DNA of 64,000 bases from Paulinella micropora (taxonomy: Eukaryota > Cercozoa > Imbricatea > Euglyphida > Paulinellidae). The stretch covers positions 90,001 through 154,000 of the forward strand of contig WBZZ01006629.1 in assembly GCA_019918135.1 (NCBI GenBank), written 5' to 3'. Under the pieces are notes generated by a model that saw only the letters and a program-made list of their open reading frames with translations, was not told the DNA's origin and searched no databases. Positions within the stretch are counted from its first letter, which is position 1; every line of letters begins with the position of its first letter. Positions 31,057 through 38,822 of this stretch are shown here, one piece after another. The translations under genes and the position numbers were made by a program.

Positions 31057-32385
31057 ATGGTGGTCCTGTTATTTAGTAGTGTGCTGTGCCGGGCCTCGGC
31101 CAACTGGGTAGGACTTTCAGCTCCACTGCCGTTGGCTGTTTTGGAGTGTATCCAGAGTAATGTCGGTAATCAAACCTTGCTGCGACAGTTCACCAGCCTG
31201 TTGGAGACTAACCACTCACGACCGATAGTCGTCGAGTTCATTGGTGGTTCTATCACCAAAGGCGCCGGCAGTTCCAATAACTGTTATGCTGAAGACAAGA
31301 GCCCGTGTGTTCCCCCGACCGAATTCTTGCCCTACGGCCGGAATTCTTTCTTGAACGTCTTCCTGAACTTGCTGCAAGAATTTTATCCGGGCAGCTATCA
31401 GGCCCTCTACGTTGAAATCGGAGAGCTCAACTACGGAGTCTCGTATGTCGCAGGCTCCTCGGTCTCGTCGGGCTTGCAGCTTTCTCCGGCAGATCTTTAC
31501 GTCATGGACATATCCGTCAATGGTGGACGTCCCGATCACGTCGAAAGGATCGTGCGCTTGCGTAAAAACCAACAGGCACCCGTGGTCTCGTTGCACTGGT
31601 TCAGGCACAAGCAAACGAGCGCTCACCCTGATTCTCCCGCTTGGCCGGAAAAGTGGTTTGAGCTGGCTTCGTCCGAAACCAAAACCTACGCTACTTACCA
31701 GTATTATGGGATCCCGATGTTGACGTTCCGAGGTATTCTAGCCCCGCCGCTGGTGAAGGACAGCAGCCTGTACGATTCGTTTTGGCACGCAGATAAAGTG
31801 CACCCCAGCGACCTCGGGCATGCCCTGATCGCCTCTGCTCTTTTCCAAGCGGTGTGCCAAGACTGCGGGGCTAGAGCTTCCAAGGCAGCTGCTGGCCACG
31901 ACTGGCAGAAGTACGGATTTCAATGTGGTGCTGGCGTGGCTACGAAACCTCTGGTTGCGATAGCCCAGGAAACGGACCTGTACCGGATATGCCGAGATCC
32001 CAGGTCATTACACGAAATGGCCAGCGCCAACACAGGCTGGCATTTCGTAGACAACGAGACCTCCAGGCTGGGTCGCTTACGAGCACCGTCCTTGCTAGCT
32101 AGCCAGGTCCCTGCCGGAAGTTCCATCAGCTGGTCCTTGCACCTGAACGGTTTCTTGTGGGTTTCCTATTTAGCTTCCTACGAACGTTTTGGATCAGCCC
32201 TAGTTTCGACTAATTGTTCTTCTGGCCAGCAAGTCCACCAAGAAGTTCTCAATGCTACCTGGAAGGACAGGGTCAGCCTGGAAACTGAGAGGATGCTGGT
32301 GGTGGGTCATGGAACTGCTTGTCTTCTCACGGTGAAGACTCTGGAAGCTAACCGCCTCTTCAAGATTTTTCATTTATGTTTCTAG
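31057..32385 (+). CDS. Gene K, copy 1: secreted SGNH/GDSL-type hydrolase
   Basis: Intact 442-residue frame from the ATG at 31,057, unchanged in copy 2. Residues 1-15 (MVVLLFSSVLCRASA) form a signal peptide. SGNH blocks are visible: VVEFIGGSITKGAG with the candidate nucleophile Ser65, DLYVMDISVNG with Asn155 in the position of the block III Asn, and DKVHPSDLGH with Asp246 and His249 as the catalytic pair. Several N-glycosylation sequons (NQT, NHS, NCS, NAT) fit an extracellular or virion-surface protein. The family contains lipases and carbohydrate acetylesterases; the substrate here is unknown. GC and codon use are visibly lower than in the flanking genes, suggesting capture from a cell as an intronless copy. 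Converges with L. Confidence 0.8.
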   Translation: MVVLLFSSVLCRASANWVGLSAPLPLAVLECIQSNVGNQTLLRQFTSLLETNHSRPIVVEFIGGSITKGAGSSNNCYAEDKSPCVPPTEFLPYGRNSFLNVFLNLLQEFYPGSYQALYVEIGELNYGVSYVAGSSVSSGLQLSPADLYVMDISVNGGRPDHVERIVRLRKNQQAPVVSLHWFRHKQTSAHPDSPAWPEKWFELASSETKTYATYQYYGIPMLTFRGILAPPLVKDSSLYDSFWHADKVHPSDLGHALIASALFQAVCQDCGARASKAAAGHDWQKYGFQCGAGVATKPLVAIAQETDLYRICRDPRSLHEMASANTGWHFVDNETSRLGRLRAPSLLASQVPAGSSISWSLHLNGFLWVSYLASYERFGSALVSTNCSSGQQVHQEVLNATWKDRVSLETERMLVVGHGTACLLTVKTLEANRLFKIFHLCF

Positions 32386-32799
32386 GGAGGTTGGTACCCA
32401 CGAAACGGAACTTTCAGCAGACTCTACCAGATTCTGCCAGTGCCGGCCCCGCAGCGCGTTTCTACCCCAACTAGTCAAGTTCTGCCCCGCTCGCGGACGG
32501 ATAGAACGGTCCTTAAGAATTTGAACTCAGCTTAAGCAGGGGGCGTCCCACTTTCTCACTGGAAGCCCGGGAACTCGTTTTGGTTTTCTTTTGTTTCTTT
32601 TATTAAAAGTACAACTTTGACTAGCCTGTCTGTAGCAGAATTCGTCACTTCTAGGGAGGGGGTGGCCCTGCCGGTGGAGAGGCCAAATATGGAGGGGGAG
32701 GGCCCTGGTCCTGGCCATCGGGCAGTCACACGGGCCCGGGGCCTCACTGCTGGTCCGAAGGCGGCGGCCGGGCGTGAACCGGGCAGCAGAGGCCGTAGG
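32386..32799. other. K-L intergenic, copy 1
   Basis: About 410 bases. Composition near K is like K itself (moderate GC) up to about 32,640, suggesting that the captured segment includes 3' untranslated DNA. The remainder is GC-rich like the unit. Contains the paired poly(A) signals described separately. Confidence 0.5.
32599..32607. terminator. Bidirectional poly(A) signals between K and L, copy 1
   Basis: CTTTTATTAAAAG holds ATTAAA on the plus strand (32,602-32,607) for K and TTTATT (32,599-32,604), which is AATAAA on the minus strand, for L. In copy 2 the plus-strand signal lies at 62,118-62,123. Confidence 0.7.
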
Positions 32800-33864
32800 T
32801 CAGAGGACAGGGTCCAGCAGCGGGGGGTATTCAGTCTCGGAGCCGAGGGGTGGCGGACAAGCGCGCACGGGCGAGGGCCGGCGCGACCGGCGGGGCTGGC
32901 TGGCCCGGGCGGTGTGCAGGCCCCGGCGCGGGGAGTAGTCACGGGCATACGGGCTGCGCCCCCTGGCCAGCGGCCTGGGCGACGGATAGTCACGGGGGGG
33001 GCTGCCCTTGGCCGGTAGCCGGCGGCGTTTGAGAGGAGGGTGTGGCAGCGGCAGGGGTACGTAGGTGCGGACATAGGTGCCGGGGTGCTCTTGCTCGCGC
33101 CGCAAGCGGGAAGAGACCTGGCGCAGCATGTACTCGAGCCGGCGGAGGTCCTCGGCCGCGTTCAGGGCGCTCTCTCTGGCGCCGTCCGTCCGGGCGTGCC
33201 GGGCTAGCTGTCCGGCCGCGTCGGTGGCGCTGGCCCCAGCCGCTTCGCAGGCCCGGATGGCGAGCGGCAGGCCTCCTGCCGGTAGGCTGGGCGCGCTAGG
33301 CCCCTCGTGCTGGAACATGGACAGGAGTGCCTCGACGCTCGTGTCGGCGGAGGGGGCGACCGGCACGGGCTTAGAGTATTGGGTCCGGGAGTAGGGTTCG
33401 GAGTCGGCCGCGGGGGGCAGGTGGGCGGGCATGGTCACGAGGTCGGTGCAGCCGTCAGCCAGGCGCCTGGTCTCGGCCAGCGGGAGCACTTTGTGGCCCT
33501 GACCAGGCGCCGGGGGGCGTGCAGCGTAGGGCGCGCGCCGGCGCGCGCGCGACCGCCGGCGCGAGCGCCGCGTGCCGCGGCAGGGGGGGGGCGCCCGTCC
33601 GCCCGGCGCCCGCCGCGTGCGCGGTGTCCGGCGCGCTGCACGTGGGGGGGGCTCCGGCGCGTCGCCGCCCGTGGGCGCACGGCGCCCGGCGGTGGACCAC
33701 GCCGACCCGCCGTGCGCTCCCCCGCCGTGTGCCGACTCGTCTGGCGCAGGCGCGCCTGGCTCGGCCGCCCGCCCGGCGGCTTCCTCGGCGGCGTAGAAAG
33801 GCTGGGCGGGCGCACCAGGCGGGGCGGCGGCGCCGTCCTCCTCGGTGCCCAAGGCCACCTACAT
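32800..33864 (-). CDS. Gene L, copy 1: Arg/Pro/Ser-rich basic protein
   Basis: About 350 codons on the minus strand. The N-terminal third is Ala/Gly/Pro-rich, followed by an Arg-rich block (RRSRRRSRARRRAPY). A short folded-looking centre (LADGCTDLVTMPAHLPP, TSVEALLSMFQHEG) and a helical stretch (ALNAAEDLRRLEYMLRQVSSRLRREQEH) follow. The C-terminus is RS/SPRR-rich (PSPRPLARGRSPYARDYSPRR). Such composition suits a nucleic-acid-binding or virion core protein, or a splicing-like regulator; none can be chosen. The clearest ATG is seen in copy 2 (63,380). Divergent from M. Confidence 0.5.
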
Positions 33865-34209
33865 ACGGTTTCGGAGGGTCTACTTTTCTAGCCCCGCGAG
33901 GAAGAGGCAGCGGGCCCTGCCCCACTCCCTCCCCCACCCGGCCCTGCCCAGCGCCTCCCCCCGCGCCCGCGCACGAGCGCTTGCCTCCCCCCCCGCGGCG
34001 GCCGCGCGCCCTCCCTCCCGCCGGCCGTGGCTGCCGGTGGTCAGGGCGTGCGCTGGGGAGGGGGGGGGAAGCCGGTCCCTCCCCCGACCGGTTGCCGCCA
34101 CACTGGTACGCAAGGGTCCGGCCGGAAGTCTGCCCCCCCCCGGCCGCCCAGACCCGGCCCCGCGTGCAGCCTGTGCAGTGTGTGGGCCCGCAAAAGTTCT
34201 AAAGAGGCC
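33865..34209. promoter_or_regulatory. Divergent L/M spacer, copy 1
   Basis: About 345 bases of C- and G-rich DNA between L and M. Likely holds both promoters. A leader-like open frame runs in from 34,027 but has no obvious product. Confidence 0.45.
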
Positions 34210-36147
34210 ATGAGCCAAAAGAACAAGCGCCGCCTACTGTGCCAGACACCCCGGCCAGCGGCCGGAGCCCCCCCGGCCTGGCACAGACCAGCCGAACCAG
34301 CAGTGGCGTGGTCGGAACCAGCGCTCTCCCTGGAGGAGGACGACGACGAGCGCACTGGCGTCGACGGGACAACGCACGCACGCCCACTAACCCTGATCTT
34401 CCGCACCGGGGAAACACTGGAGGCTACCGCCGGCCAGCTTGCCGTGGTGGACTCACCCTTCTTGCGGGCGGCGGCGGGGTCCTCCGCCGCCGGCGCGGCA
34501 GAAGGAATTCGGGTCGAGGGCAACGCCGAGACGGTGGCATTGTTACTACGCACTCACGTAGACCAGGTGCTCTCGTTTCTGCTGACACTGGAAGCCCAGC
34601 GCCGCCTACTGTGCCAGACACCCCGGCCAGCGGCCGGAGCCCCCCCGGCCTGGCACAGACCAGCCGAACCAGCAGTGGCGTGGTTGCAGAGCTTGGCCGC
34701 CCTGGCTCTCGGCCCCATCAGCGAGGATGCCTGGCGCCGGTACCCGCGTGGCACCGGTAGGCCGGGACCAGTGGCTGCCCCGCTGTGGGTGCGGCTGCTC
34801 CTGGACGCCAGGTACCTGCGCTGCCTGGGGCTGGGCTACCGGCTCGACCTCAAGACTACGCCGGAAGACACGGGTACGGGCAGCAGCGGCGGGGGCCGGG
34901 GGCCCGGCCCCCCCCCGACTCCCCACTCCCCGCCACCCGCTGCCCTGCCTCCTCGCGCCCCCTCCCCTGGGCTCGGGGGCGCGACGGCGGCACGCGCCGA
35001 GCCGAACCGCAGACCGGGGCGCCAGGGGATCGCAGGCGGGGCGCTCGCAAGGCCTGGCGCGCGCCGCCGCCGGGGCCCCGGGCCCGAGGGAGGGGACGCG
35101 AAGGTGGTCAGGCCCCGCGTGGACGGCGCGGCAGGGCTAGCGTGGCCCTGGGGTGTTCTGTCGGTCTGGGAGGCCCGTCGGCCGACGTTGACCACCGCCC
35201 TGAAGTGGGCCGGCGTCGTGGCGGTGGTCGTAGTGGTGTACAACAACTACACCGGCCTCGAGTGGCCCGGCTGGCTGTCGTCAGTCACGACTTTCTGGCA
35301 GTCCCTGAGGCACAGCGGCGGCCCCCCCGACATACTTCCGATCTCCTACGGCCACGGCCCATCCAATCTGGCCGGGGCAGAAAAGCAGGCGGCCTCGGAC
35401 GGGGCCTACCTAGATCTGGTCGCAAGCTGCCTCGCCGGTAACAGTACTGTTCCTTCACTGGTCGCGTGCGTCCAAGGGATCTTGGCCCCGGCGCCGGGCT
35501 GGCCGGCCCTGGAGGCCCGGCTCCGGGCCCTCTGGCATGGCGGCCACCCCTGGAGCGACTCCGTACAGTTGGGCCTGGACTACCTGGGGCGCAACCCCAC
35601 GCCCCGTGACCGGGAGCTCGCGCTCTTCAGGTCCCTGACTGACCTGCTCGCCTCGTCCTTCCTGTCGCAATTCCTGCCGCGCATAGAAGAGAACCACCTC
35701 ACGGTCAACATGCAGGCACTGCAAGCCCTGCAGAAAGAAGTGAAGGCCTATTTTCAACGTCGCATTAGCGAATCGACGACCCTTACCACAGATGCCAGGA
35801 GCAGGGACCTGCACGCGGAAACCAGGCTGGGGCCACGCACTGAGCTAGTGCAGCAGGCCCTGGAACGCGCAGGAAATTACAGCGTAAACCTTTTTAATCT
35901 AGCACAGCTAGGAGAGGAGTTCCGCAACGGCGAGGCCACACACAAGTACTACGCGATGGGGACGGTAGAGCGCGCGCTCAGGTACCTACGGCTATTGCTG
36001 CCCGAGAACAGACAGGTGTGGGACAGCGACTGTGAGACGGCCCAGCGGGCGGCACTGCAGGAGAGCGGCCTCTTGGAGCAGTACTGGGAGGGGCTGAGCC
36101 TCCCTCTGACTATCACCAACTTTGTGGCTTGTTCGCTCGCGATGTAG
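34210..36147 (+). CDS. Gene M, copy 1: BTB/SKP1-like N-terminus with one membrane segment
   Basis: From the ATG at 34,210 the frame gives 645 residues (MSQKNKRRLLCQTPRP). Residues about 58-125 (PLTLIFRTGETLEATAG, VVDSPFLRAAAG, then IRVEGNAETVALLLRTHVD) look like the start of a BTB/SKP1 fold. This module is bracketed by two copies of a Cys/Pro-rich 28-residue segment, coded by an 87-bp direct repeat. A disordered Pro/Gly section follows, then a hydrophobic span near residues 330-345 (WAGVVAVVVVVYNNYTGL) that could cross a membrane. The C-terminal 270 residues are helical (QALQALQKEVKAYFQRRIS). First of three plus-strand genes M, N, O. BTB similarity would hint at cullin-ligase subversion, a low-confidence inference. 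Confidence 0.5.
   Translation: MSQKNKRRLLCQTPRPAAGAPPAWHRPAEPAVAWSEPALSLEEDDDERTGVDGTTHARPLTLIFRTGETLEATAGQLAVVDSPFLRAAAGSSAAGAAEGIRVEGNAETVALLLRTHVDQVLSFLLTLEAQRRLLCQTPRPAAGAPPAWHRPAEPAVAWLQSLAALALGPISEDAWRRYPRGTGRPGPVAAPLWVRLLLDARYLRCLGLGYRLDLKTTPEDTGTGSSGGGRGPGPPPTPHSPPPAALPPRAPSPGLGGATAARAEPNRRPGRQGIAGGALARPGARRRRGPGPEGGDAKVVRPRVDGAAGLAWPWGVLSVWEARRPTLTTALKWAGVVAVVVVVYNNYTGLEWPGWLSSVTTFWQSLRHSGGPPDILPISYGHGPSNLAGAEKQAASDGAYLDLVASCLAGNSTVPSLVACVQGILAPAPGWPALEARLRALWHGGHPWSDSVQLGLDYLGRNPTPRDRELALFRSLTDLLASSFLSQFLPRIEENHLTVNMQALQALQKEVKAYFQRRISESTTLTTDARSRDLHAETRLGPRTELVQQALERAGNYSVNLFNLAQLGEEFRNGEATHKYYAMGTVERALRYLRLLLPENRQVWDSDCETAQRAALQESGLLEQYWEGLSLPLTITNFVACSLAM
34226..34312. repeat. 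87-bp direct repeat, first copy, in gene M
   Basis: AGCGCCGCCTACTGTGCCAG and the following 67 bases recur exactly or nearly so at 34,598-34,684, 372 bp (124 codons) downstream in the same frame. The left copy is also visible in the second unit after 63,740; the right copy there lies beyond the window end. Confidence 0.85.
34598..34684. repeat. 87-bp direct repeat, second copy, in gene M
   Basis: Matches 34,226-34,312. Codes for RRLLCQTPRPAAGAPPAW and onward in the same frame as the first copy. Confidence 0.85.
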
Positions 36148-36204
36148 GACGCGTACAACCAAGACCTGTCACGAGGCGGGGCAACGGCGACAGATGGCAT
36201 CAGG

Positions 36205-37701
36205 ATGTCGGTGCTAGCGAGCCATGTCGTGGTCTATGTGCGCCAGAGCCTAACGTCGAGGAGCTGGTGGGACCGCTCGGTGCTCCGCCTCGGGCCGCCT
36301 AGGCTGTACGACACGGAGACGCCTGCTCGTGAACATGAGTGGCACGTCCTGTCCGAGAGCCAGACCATGTACACGAGCCTCGCTGCCTTTGCGCACCACG
36401 TGGCCCCCCTGCTAGCGATTTTCTTCAGCTCCCAGCCAGTGACGCCAGCCAAAGTGCAGCAACTCGCCGAGTATGCCCCCAGCGCTGCCTCGGCCCTGCT
36501 GCGAGCGCGACAGACAGTAACAGCCTTACTTGCCGACGAGACCGGGGGTCCGCAGCTCCTGTCTGACCTGTACGAAGCCGACCGGAAGCGAGTACTACAA
36601 ACAGGCGGGCAGACACGGGTGGCCCGGTACCACCAGGAGTTGGCCGAGCTGCAGCGGGGCCTACCGTACCACTGCAGCACCGTCTGGGCGGCGGCGACCG
36701 CACTGGGCGCACACATGCGCAACCTACCGCTGATGTACCTGCAGTGGGGAGAACACTGCGAGCCCGAGCCCCCGCCGTCCTTCCAAGCATACCTCTCGGA
36801 GGCGCAAGGACTAGCCGGCTGCTTCTGGCAGGGGCTGGTAGACCGCAGCCCCGCCCCGAACGCCACGGCGCCGGCCTCCTCCGACGAGCCTGTAGATAGC
36901 CTCCTGTCACAACTACAGTCCTTCCGCGGCGAGCTACAGTCCTTGAAGTTCCTCCGTGACCGGCTACTGCCGGCAGGGGGCCAGCCCGACGACGGCCCGA
37001 GGCGGGGCGACCTCGACGGCCCCGTCGACAGCGGCTGGCCCGCGTTGCGGGACACGCTGCAGCGGCTGCTGGCGTCGCACGTGTACGAGCGCGAGGTCTG
37101 GCCTGAGTACAAGCTCGGGAGTGCACAGTCCGTCGCAACGGCTGCGCTGGAGTGCGAAGCCAGGCGCGAGCAGTGCCCCGTTTTGACGGCCTTTTCTGTC
37201 GTGTTGTGGGCTGTCCAGGAGGTCTTGTACGCGCTACCGCCAACAGGGGAGGCGAAGGTTTCCGAGGCCGGTAGGCCTGATCTGCTGGGCTTGTTCTGGG
37301 GGAAGGTGGAGGAGACCACCTTTTTCCTGGCCCGGCAGCTGTGTCCCGTGGCTACGTCTCACCTGCGCCTTCTGCACAGCACACAGGCCGGCTGGTTTAG
37401 GGAGCGACTGGTTAGGCAGAGCACGTTGTACTTCTCGTTTGCGCGCCCCTCGCTCTGGCGAGCGGCCTCCAACTCCATCGGCGACCGGGCGCAGAGGCTA
37501 TGGCAGCGGCTGCTAGAACGGATCCGGGAAGAGCCACAAGAAAGCCCCGCGAGCAGTATCGACCCCTCGGCACTAAACAGGGTCCAGAGCCTGGAGAATG
37601 TTTCTATGCGCGAGATCCAGATCCTGGCGGGGGATATCTACGTCTATCTGGAGCCGTCCGCGTGGTCTTGGCGCCAGGCCGCTGTTAGCGAGGAGCTCTG
37701 A
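36205..37701 (+). CDS. Gene N, copy 1: unrecognised 498-aa helical protein
   Basis: ATG at 36,205 (MSVLASHVVVYVRQSL), 57 bases after the end of M. The product is largely helical: YTSLAAFAHHVAPLLAIFF, SALLRARQTVTALLAD, VARYHQELAELQRGLP and LLSQLQSFRGELQSLKFLRD. A Cys- and Trp-containing middle (QWGEHCEPEPPPSF) and a C-terminal segment (VSMREIQILAGDIYVYLEP) follow. No signal peptide or family was recognised. Tight packing with M and O suggests a shared transcription unit ending at the poly(A) signal at 38,771. Confidence 0.6.
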   Translation: MSVLASHVVVYVRQSLTSRSWWDRSVLRLGPPRLYDTETPAREHEWHVLSESQTMYTSLAAFAHHVAPLLAIFFSSQPVTPAKVQQLAEYAPSAASALLRARQTVTALLADETGGPQLLSDLYEADRKRVLQTGGQTRVARYHQELAELQRGLPYHCSTVWAAATALGAHMRNLPLMYLQWGEHCEPEPPPSFQAYLSEAQGLAGCFWQGLVDRSPAPNATAPASSDEPVDSLLSQLQSFRGELQSLKFLRDRLLPAGGQPDDGPRRGDLDGPVDSGWPALRDTLQRLLASHVYEREVWPEYKLGSAQSVATAALECEARREQCPVLTAFSVVLWAVQEVLYALPPTGEAKVSEAGRPDLLGLFWGKVEETTFFLARQLCPVATSHLRLLHSTQAGWFRERLVRQSTLYFSFARPSLWRAASNSIGDRAQRLWQRLLERIREEPQESPASSIDPSALNRVQSLENVSMREIQILAGDIYVYLEPSAWSWRQAAVSEEL

Positions 37702-37740
37702 AACAGGTGGTACCTGCGGCTGCCAACTACTGTAGCGGCC

Positions 37741-38775
37741 GTGCAGAATAGCTACGGCCAGGACCTAACTCGGATCATAGAGGACTTTACGGGGCATGGC
37801 CTCAGCGAACAGCTAGGCTTGGGGCGGTTGCTGATCTCCGAGAGCATGCGGCTGCTAAGCCACCGAGGCCTGGCAGCGCTCACGGTAACTGGAAGTGTGG
37901 CTAGAGTGCAGGAGATGCTCGGCGGTATCCTCGGCCGGGCGATTCTCTCCGGGTCGACCGCGATGGGGTCCGACATTGTCGAGTCCGTACAACAAAGCGC
38001 CGCCGAGGTACTGGCCGGGCTGCTAACCAGGTCATCGCTTCGCGCGGAGGCAGACTGGCGCCGACTGACCGGGACGCTCCGTCACGATGGAGGCCTGCTG
38101 TACGGGGGCGGGCAGGGAGTGGGAGTGCCCAGCACCGACTGGAATACAGTGCTGCTGCCTCGCTACATTCAGCTGTACCAAGTCCGCTTCCCCGGCCAAG
38201 AGAGGGCCCTACTGCAGCGGCTTGCCACCTCGGCCGCGCGGCCGGAGTACGTCTTGCAAGAGGAAAAGCACGTGATCTCAATACCGTTCGTGCGTCCGGT
38301 CCGGGGCCAGAACTTGGGGCCGGACGCCAGCGCCAGGCACGGGGTTTCCGCCCAGCGGCAGCGGCGGCAGCCGCGCGGTATGTTCGTCCAGGCCTGGTTC
38401 GTGGAGGCCGAGCGGGACACGCCGGGGTCCTTCCCGCTAGACGAAATCAGCCTCGATCTCGTCCGGCGGCTAGAAAGGGGTGTCCCGCCGGGGGGGCTAC
38501 AACCGCAGGAATACGAGTGGCTGTGCAGAATCGTCCAGAGCAGCCCCGAGCGCACGCAGACGTACCAAACCCCCTCGGGGGACCTAGCGCTGATGGCAAA
38601 GGCGCAGGGTCTGCTGGGTGACCGGATCGTCGTGTCGGAGCCGAAAGCCAAAACGCTGGCCAGGCGGCGAAGCGCAGGGAAAGCTGCTTGCCTCGCCGGG
38701 AGGTCAAGCCCGGAGCGGCCGGGCCCGGAGCGGCCGGGCCTCTGGCCGCCCTTTCCTAGGACAGACCGTGAATAA
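37741..38775 (+). CDS. Gene O, copy 1: unrecognised ~340-aa protein
   Basis: About 344 codons following N closely on the same strand. The open stretch has no obvious ATG at its beginning, so its start is uncertain. The N-terminal half is hydrophobic and helical with Gly-rich turns (LTVTGSVARVQEMLGGILGRAILSG split by small residues). The middle has LLPRYIQLYQVRFPGQERAL and a beta-like run (HVISIPFVRPVRG). The C-terminus is basic and Pro-rich. The stop overlaps AATAAA at 38,771-38,776, leaving almost no 3' untranslated region. Function unknown. Confidence 0.5.
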   Translation: MQNSYGQDLTRIIEDFTGHGLSEQLGLGRLLISESMRLLSHRGLAALTVTGSVARVQEMLGGILGRAILSGSTAMGSDIVESVQQSAAEVLAGLLTRSSLRAEADWRRLTGTLRHDGGLLYGGGQGVGVPSTDWNTVLLPRYIQLYQVRFPGQERALLQRLATSAARPEYVLQEEKHVISIPFVRPVRGQNLGPDASARHGVSAQRQRRQPRGMFVQAWFVEAERDTPGSFPLDEISLDLVRRLERGVPPGGLQPQEYEWLCRIVQSSPERTQTYQTPSGDLALMAKAQGLLGDRIVVSEPKAKTLARRRSAGKAACLAGRSSPERPGPERPGLWPPFPRTDRE

Positions 38776-38806
38776 AGTGAGCGCCAGTAGCTACTCTATG
38801 TTTATT
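38771..38806. terminator. Bidirectional poly(A) signals between O and P, copy 1
   Basis: AATAAA at 38,771-38,776 on the plus strand overlaps the stop of O. TTTATT at 38,801-38,806 is AATAAA on the minus strand for P, whose stop follows about 17 bases away. Confidence 0.75.
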
Positions 38807-38822
38807 GACCGGGCCGGCCGCG

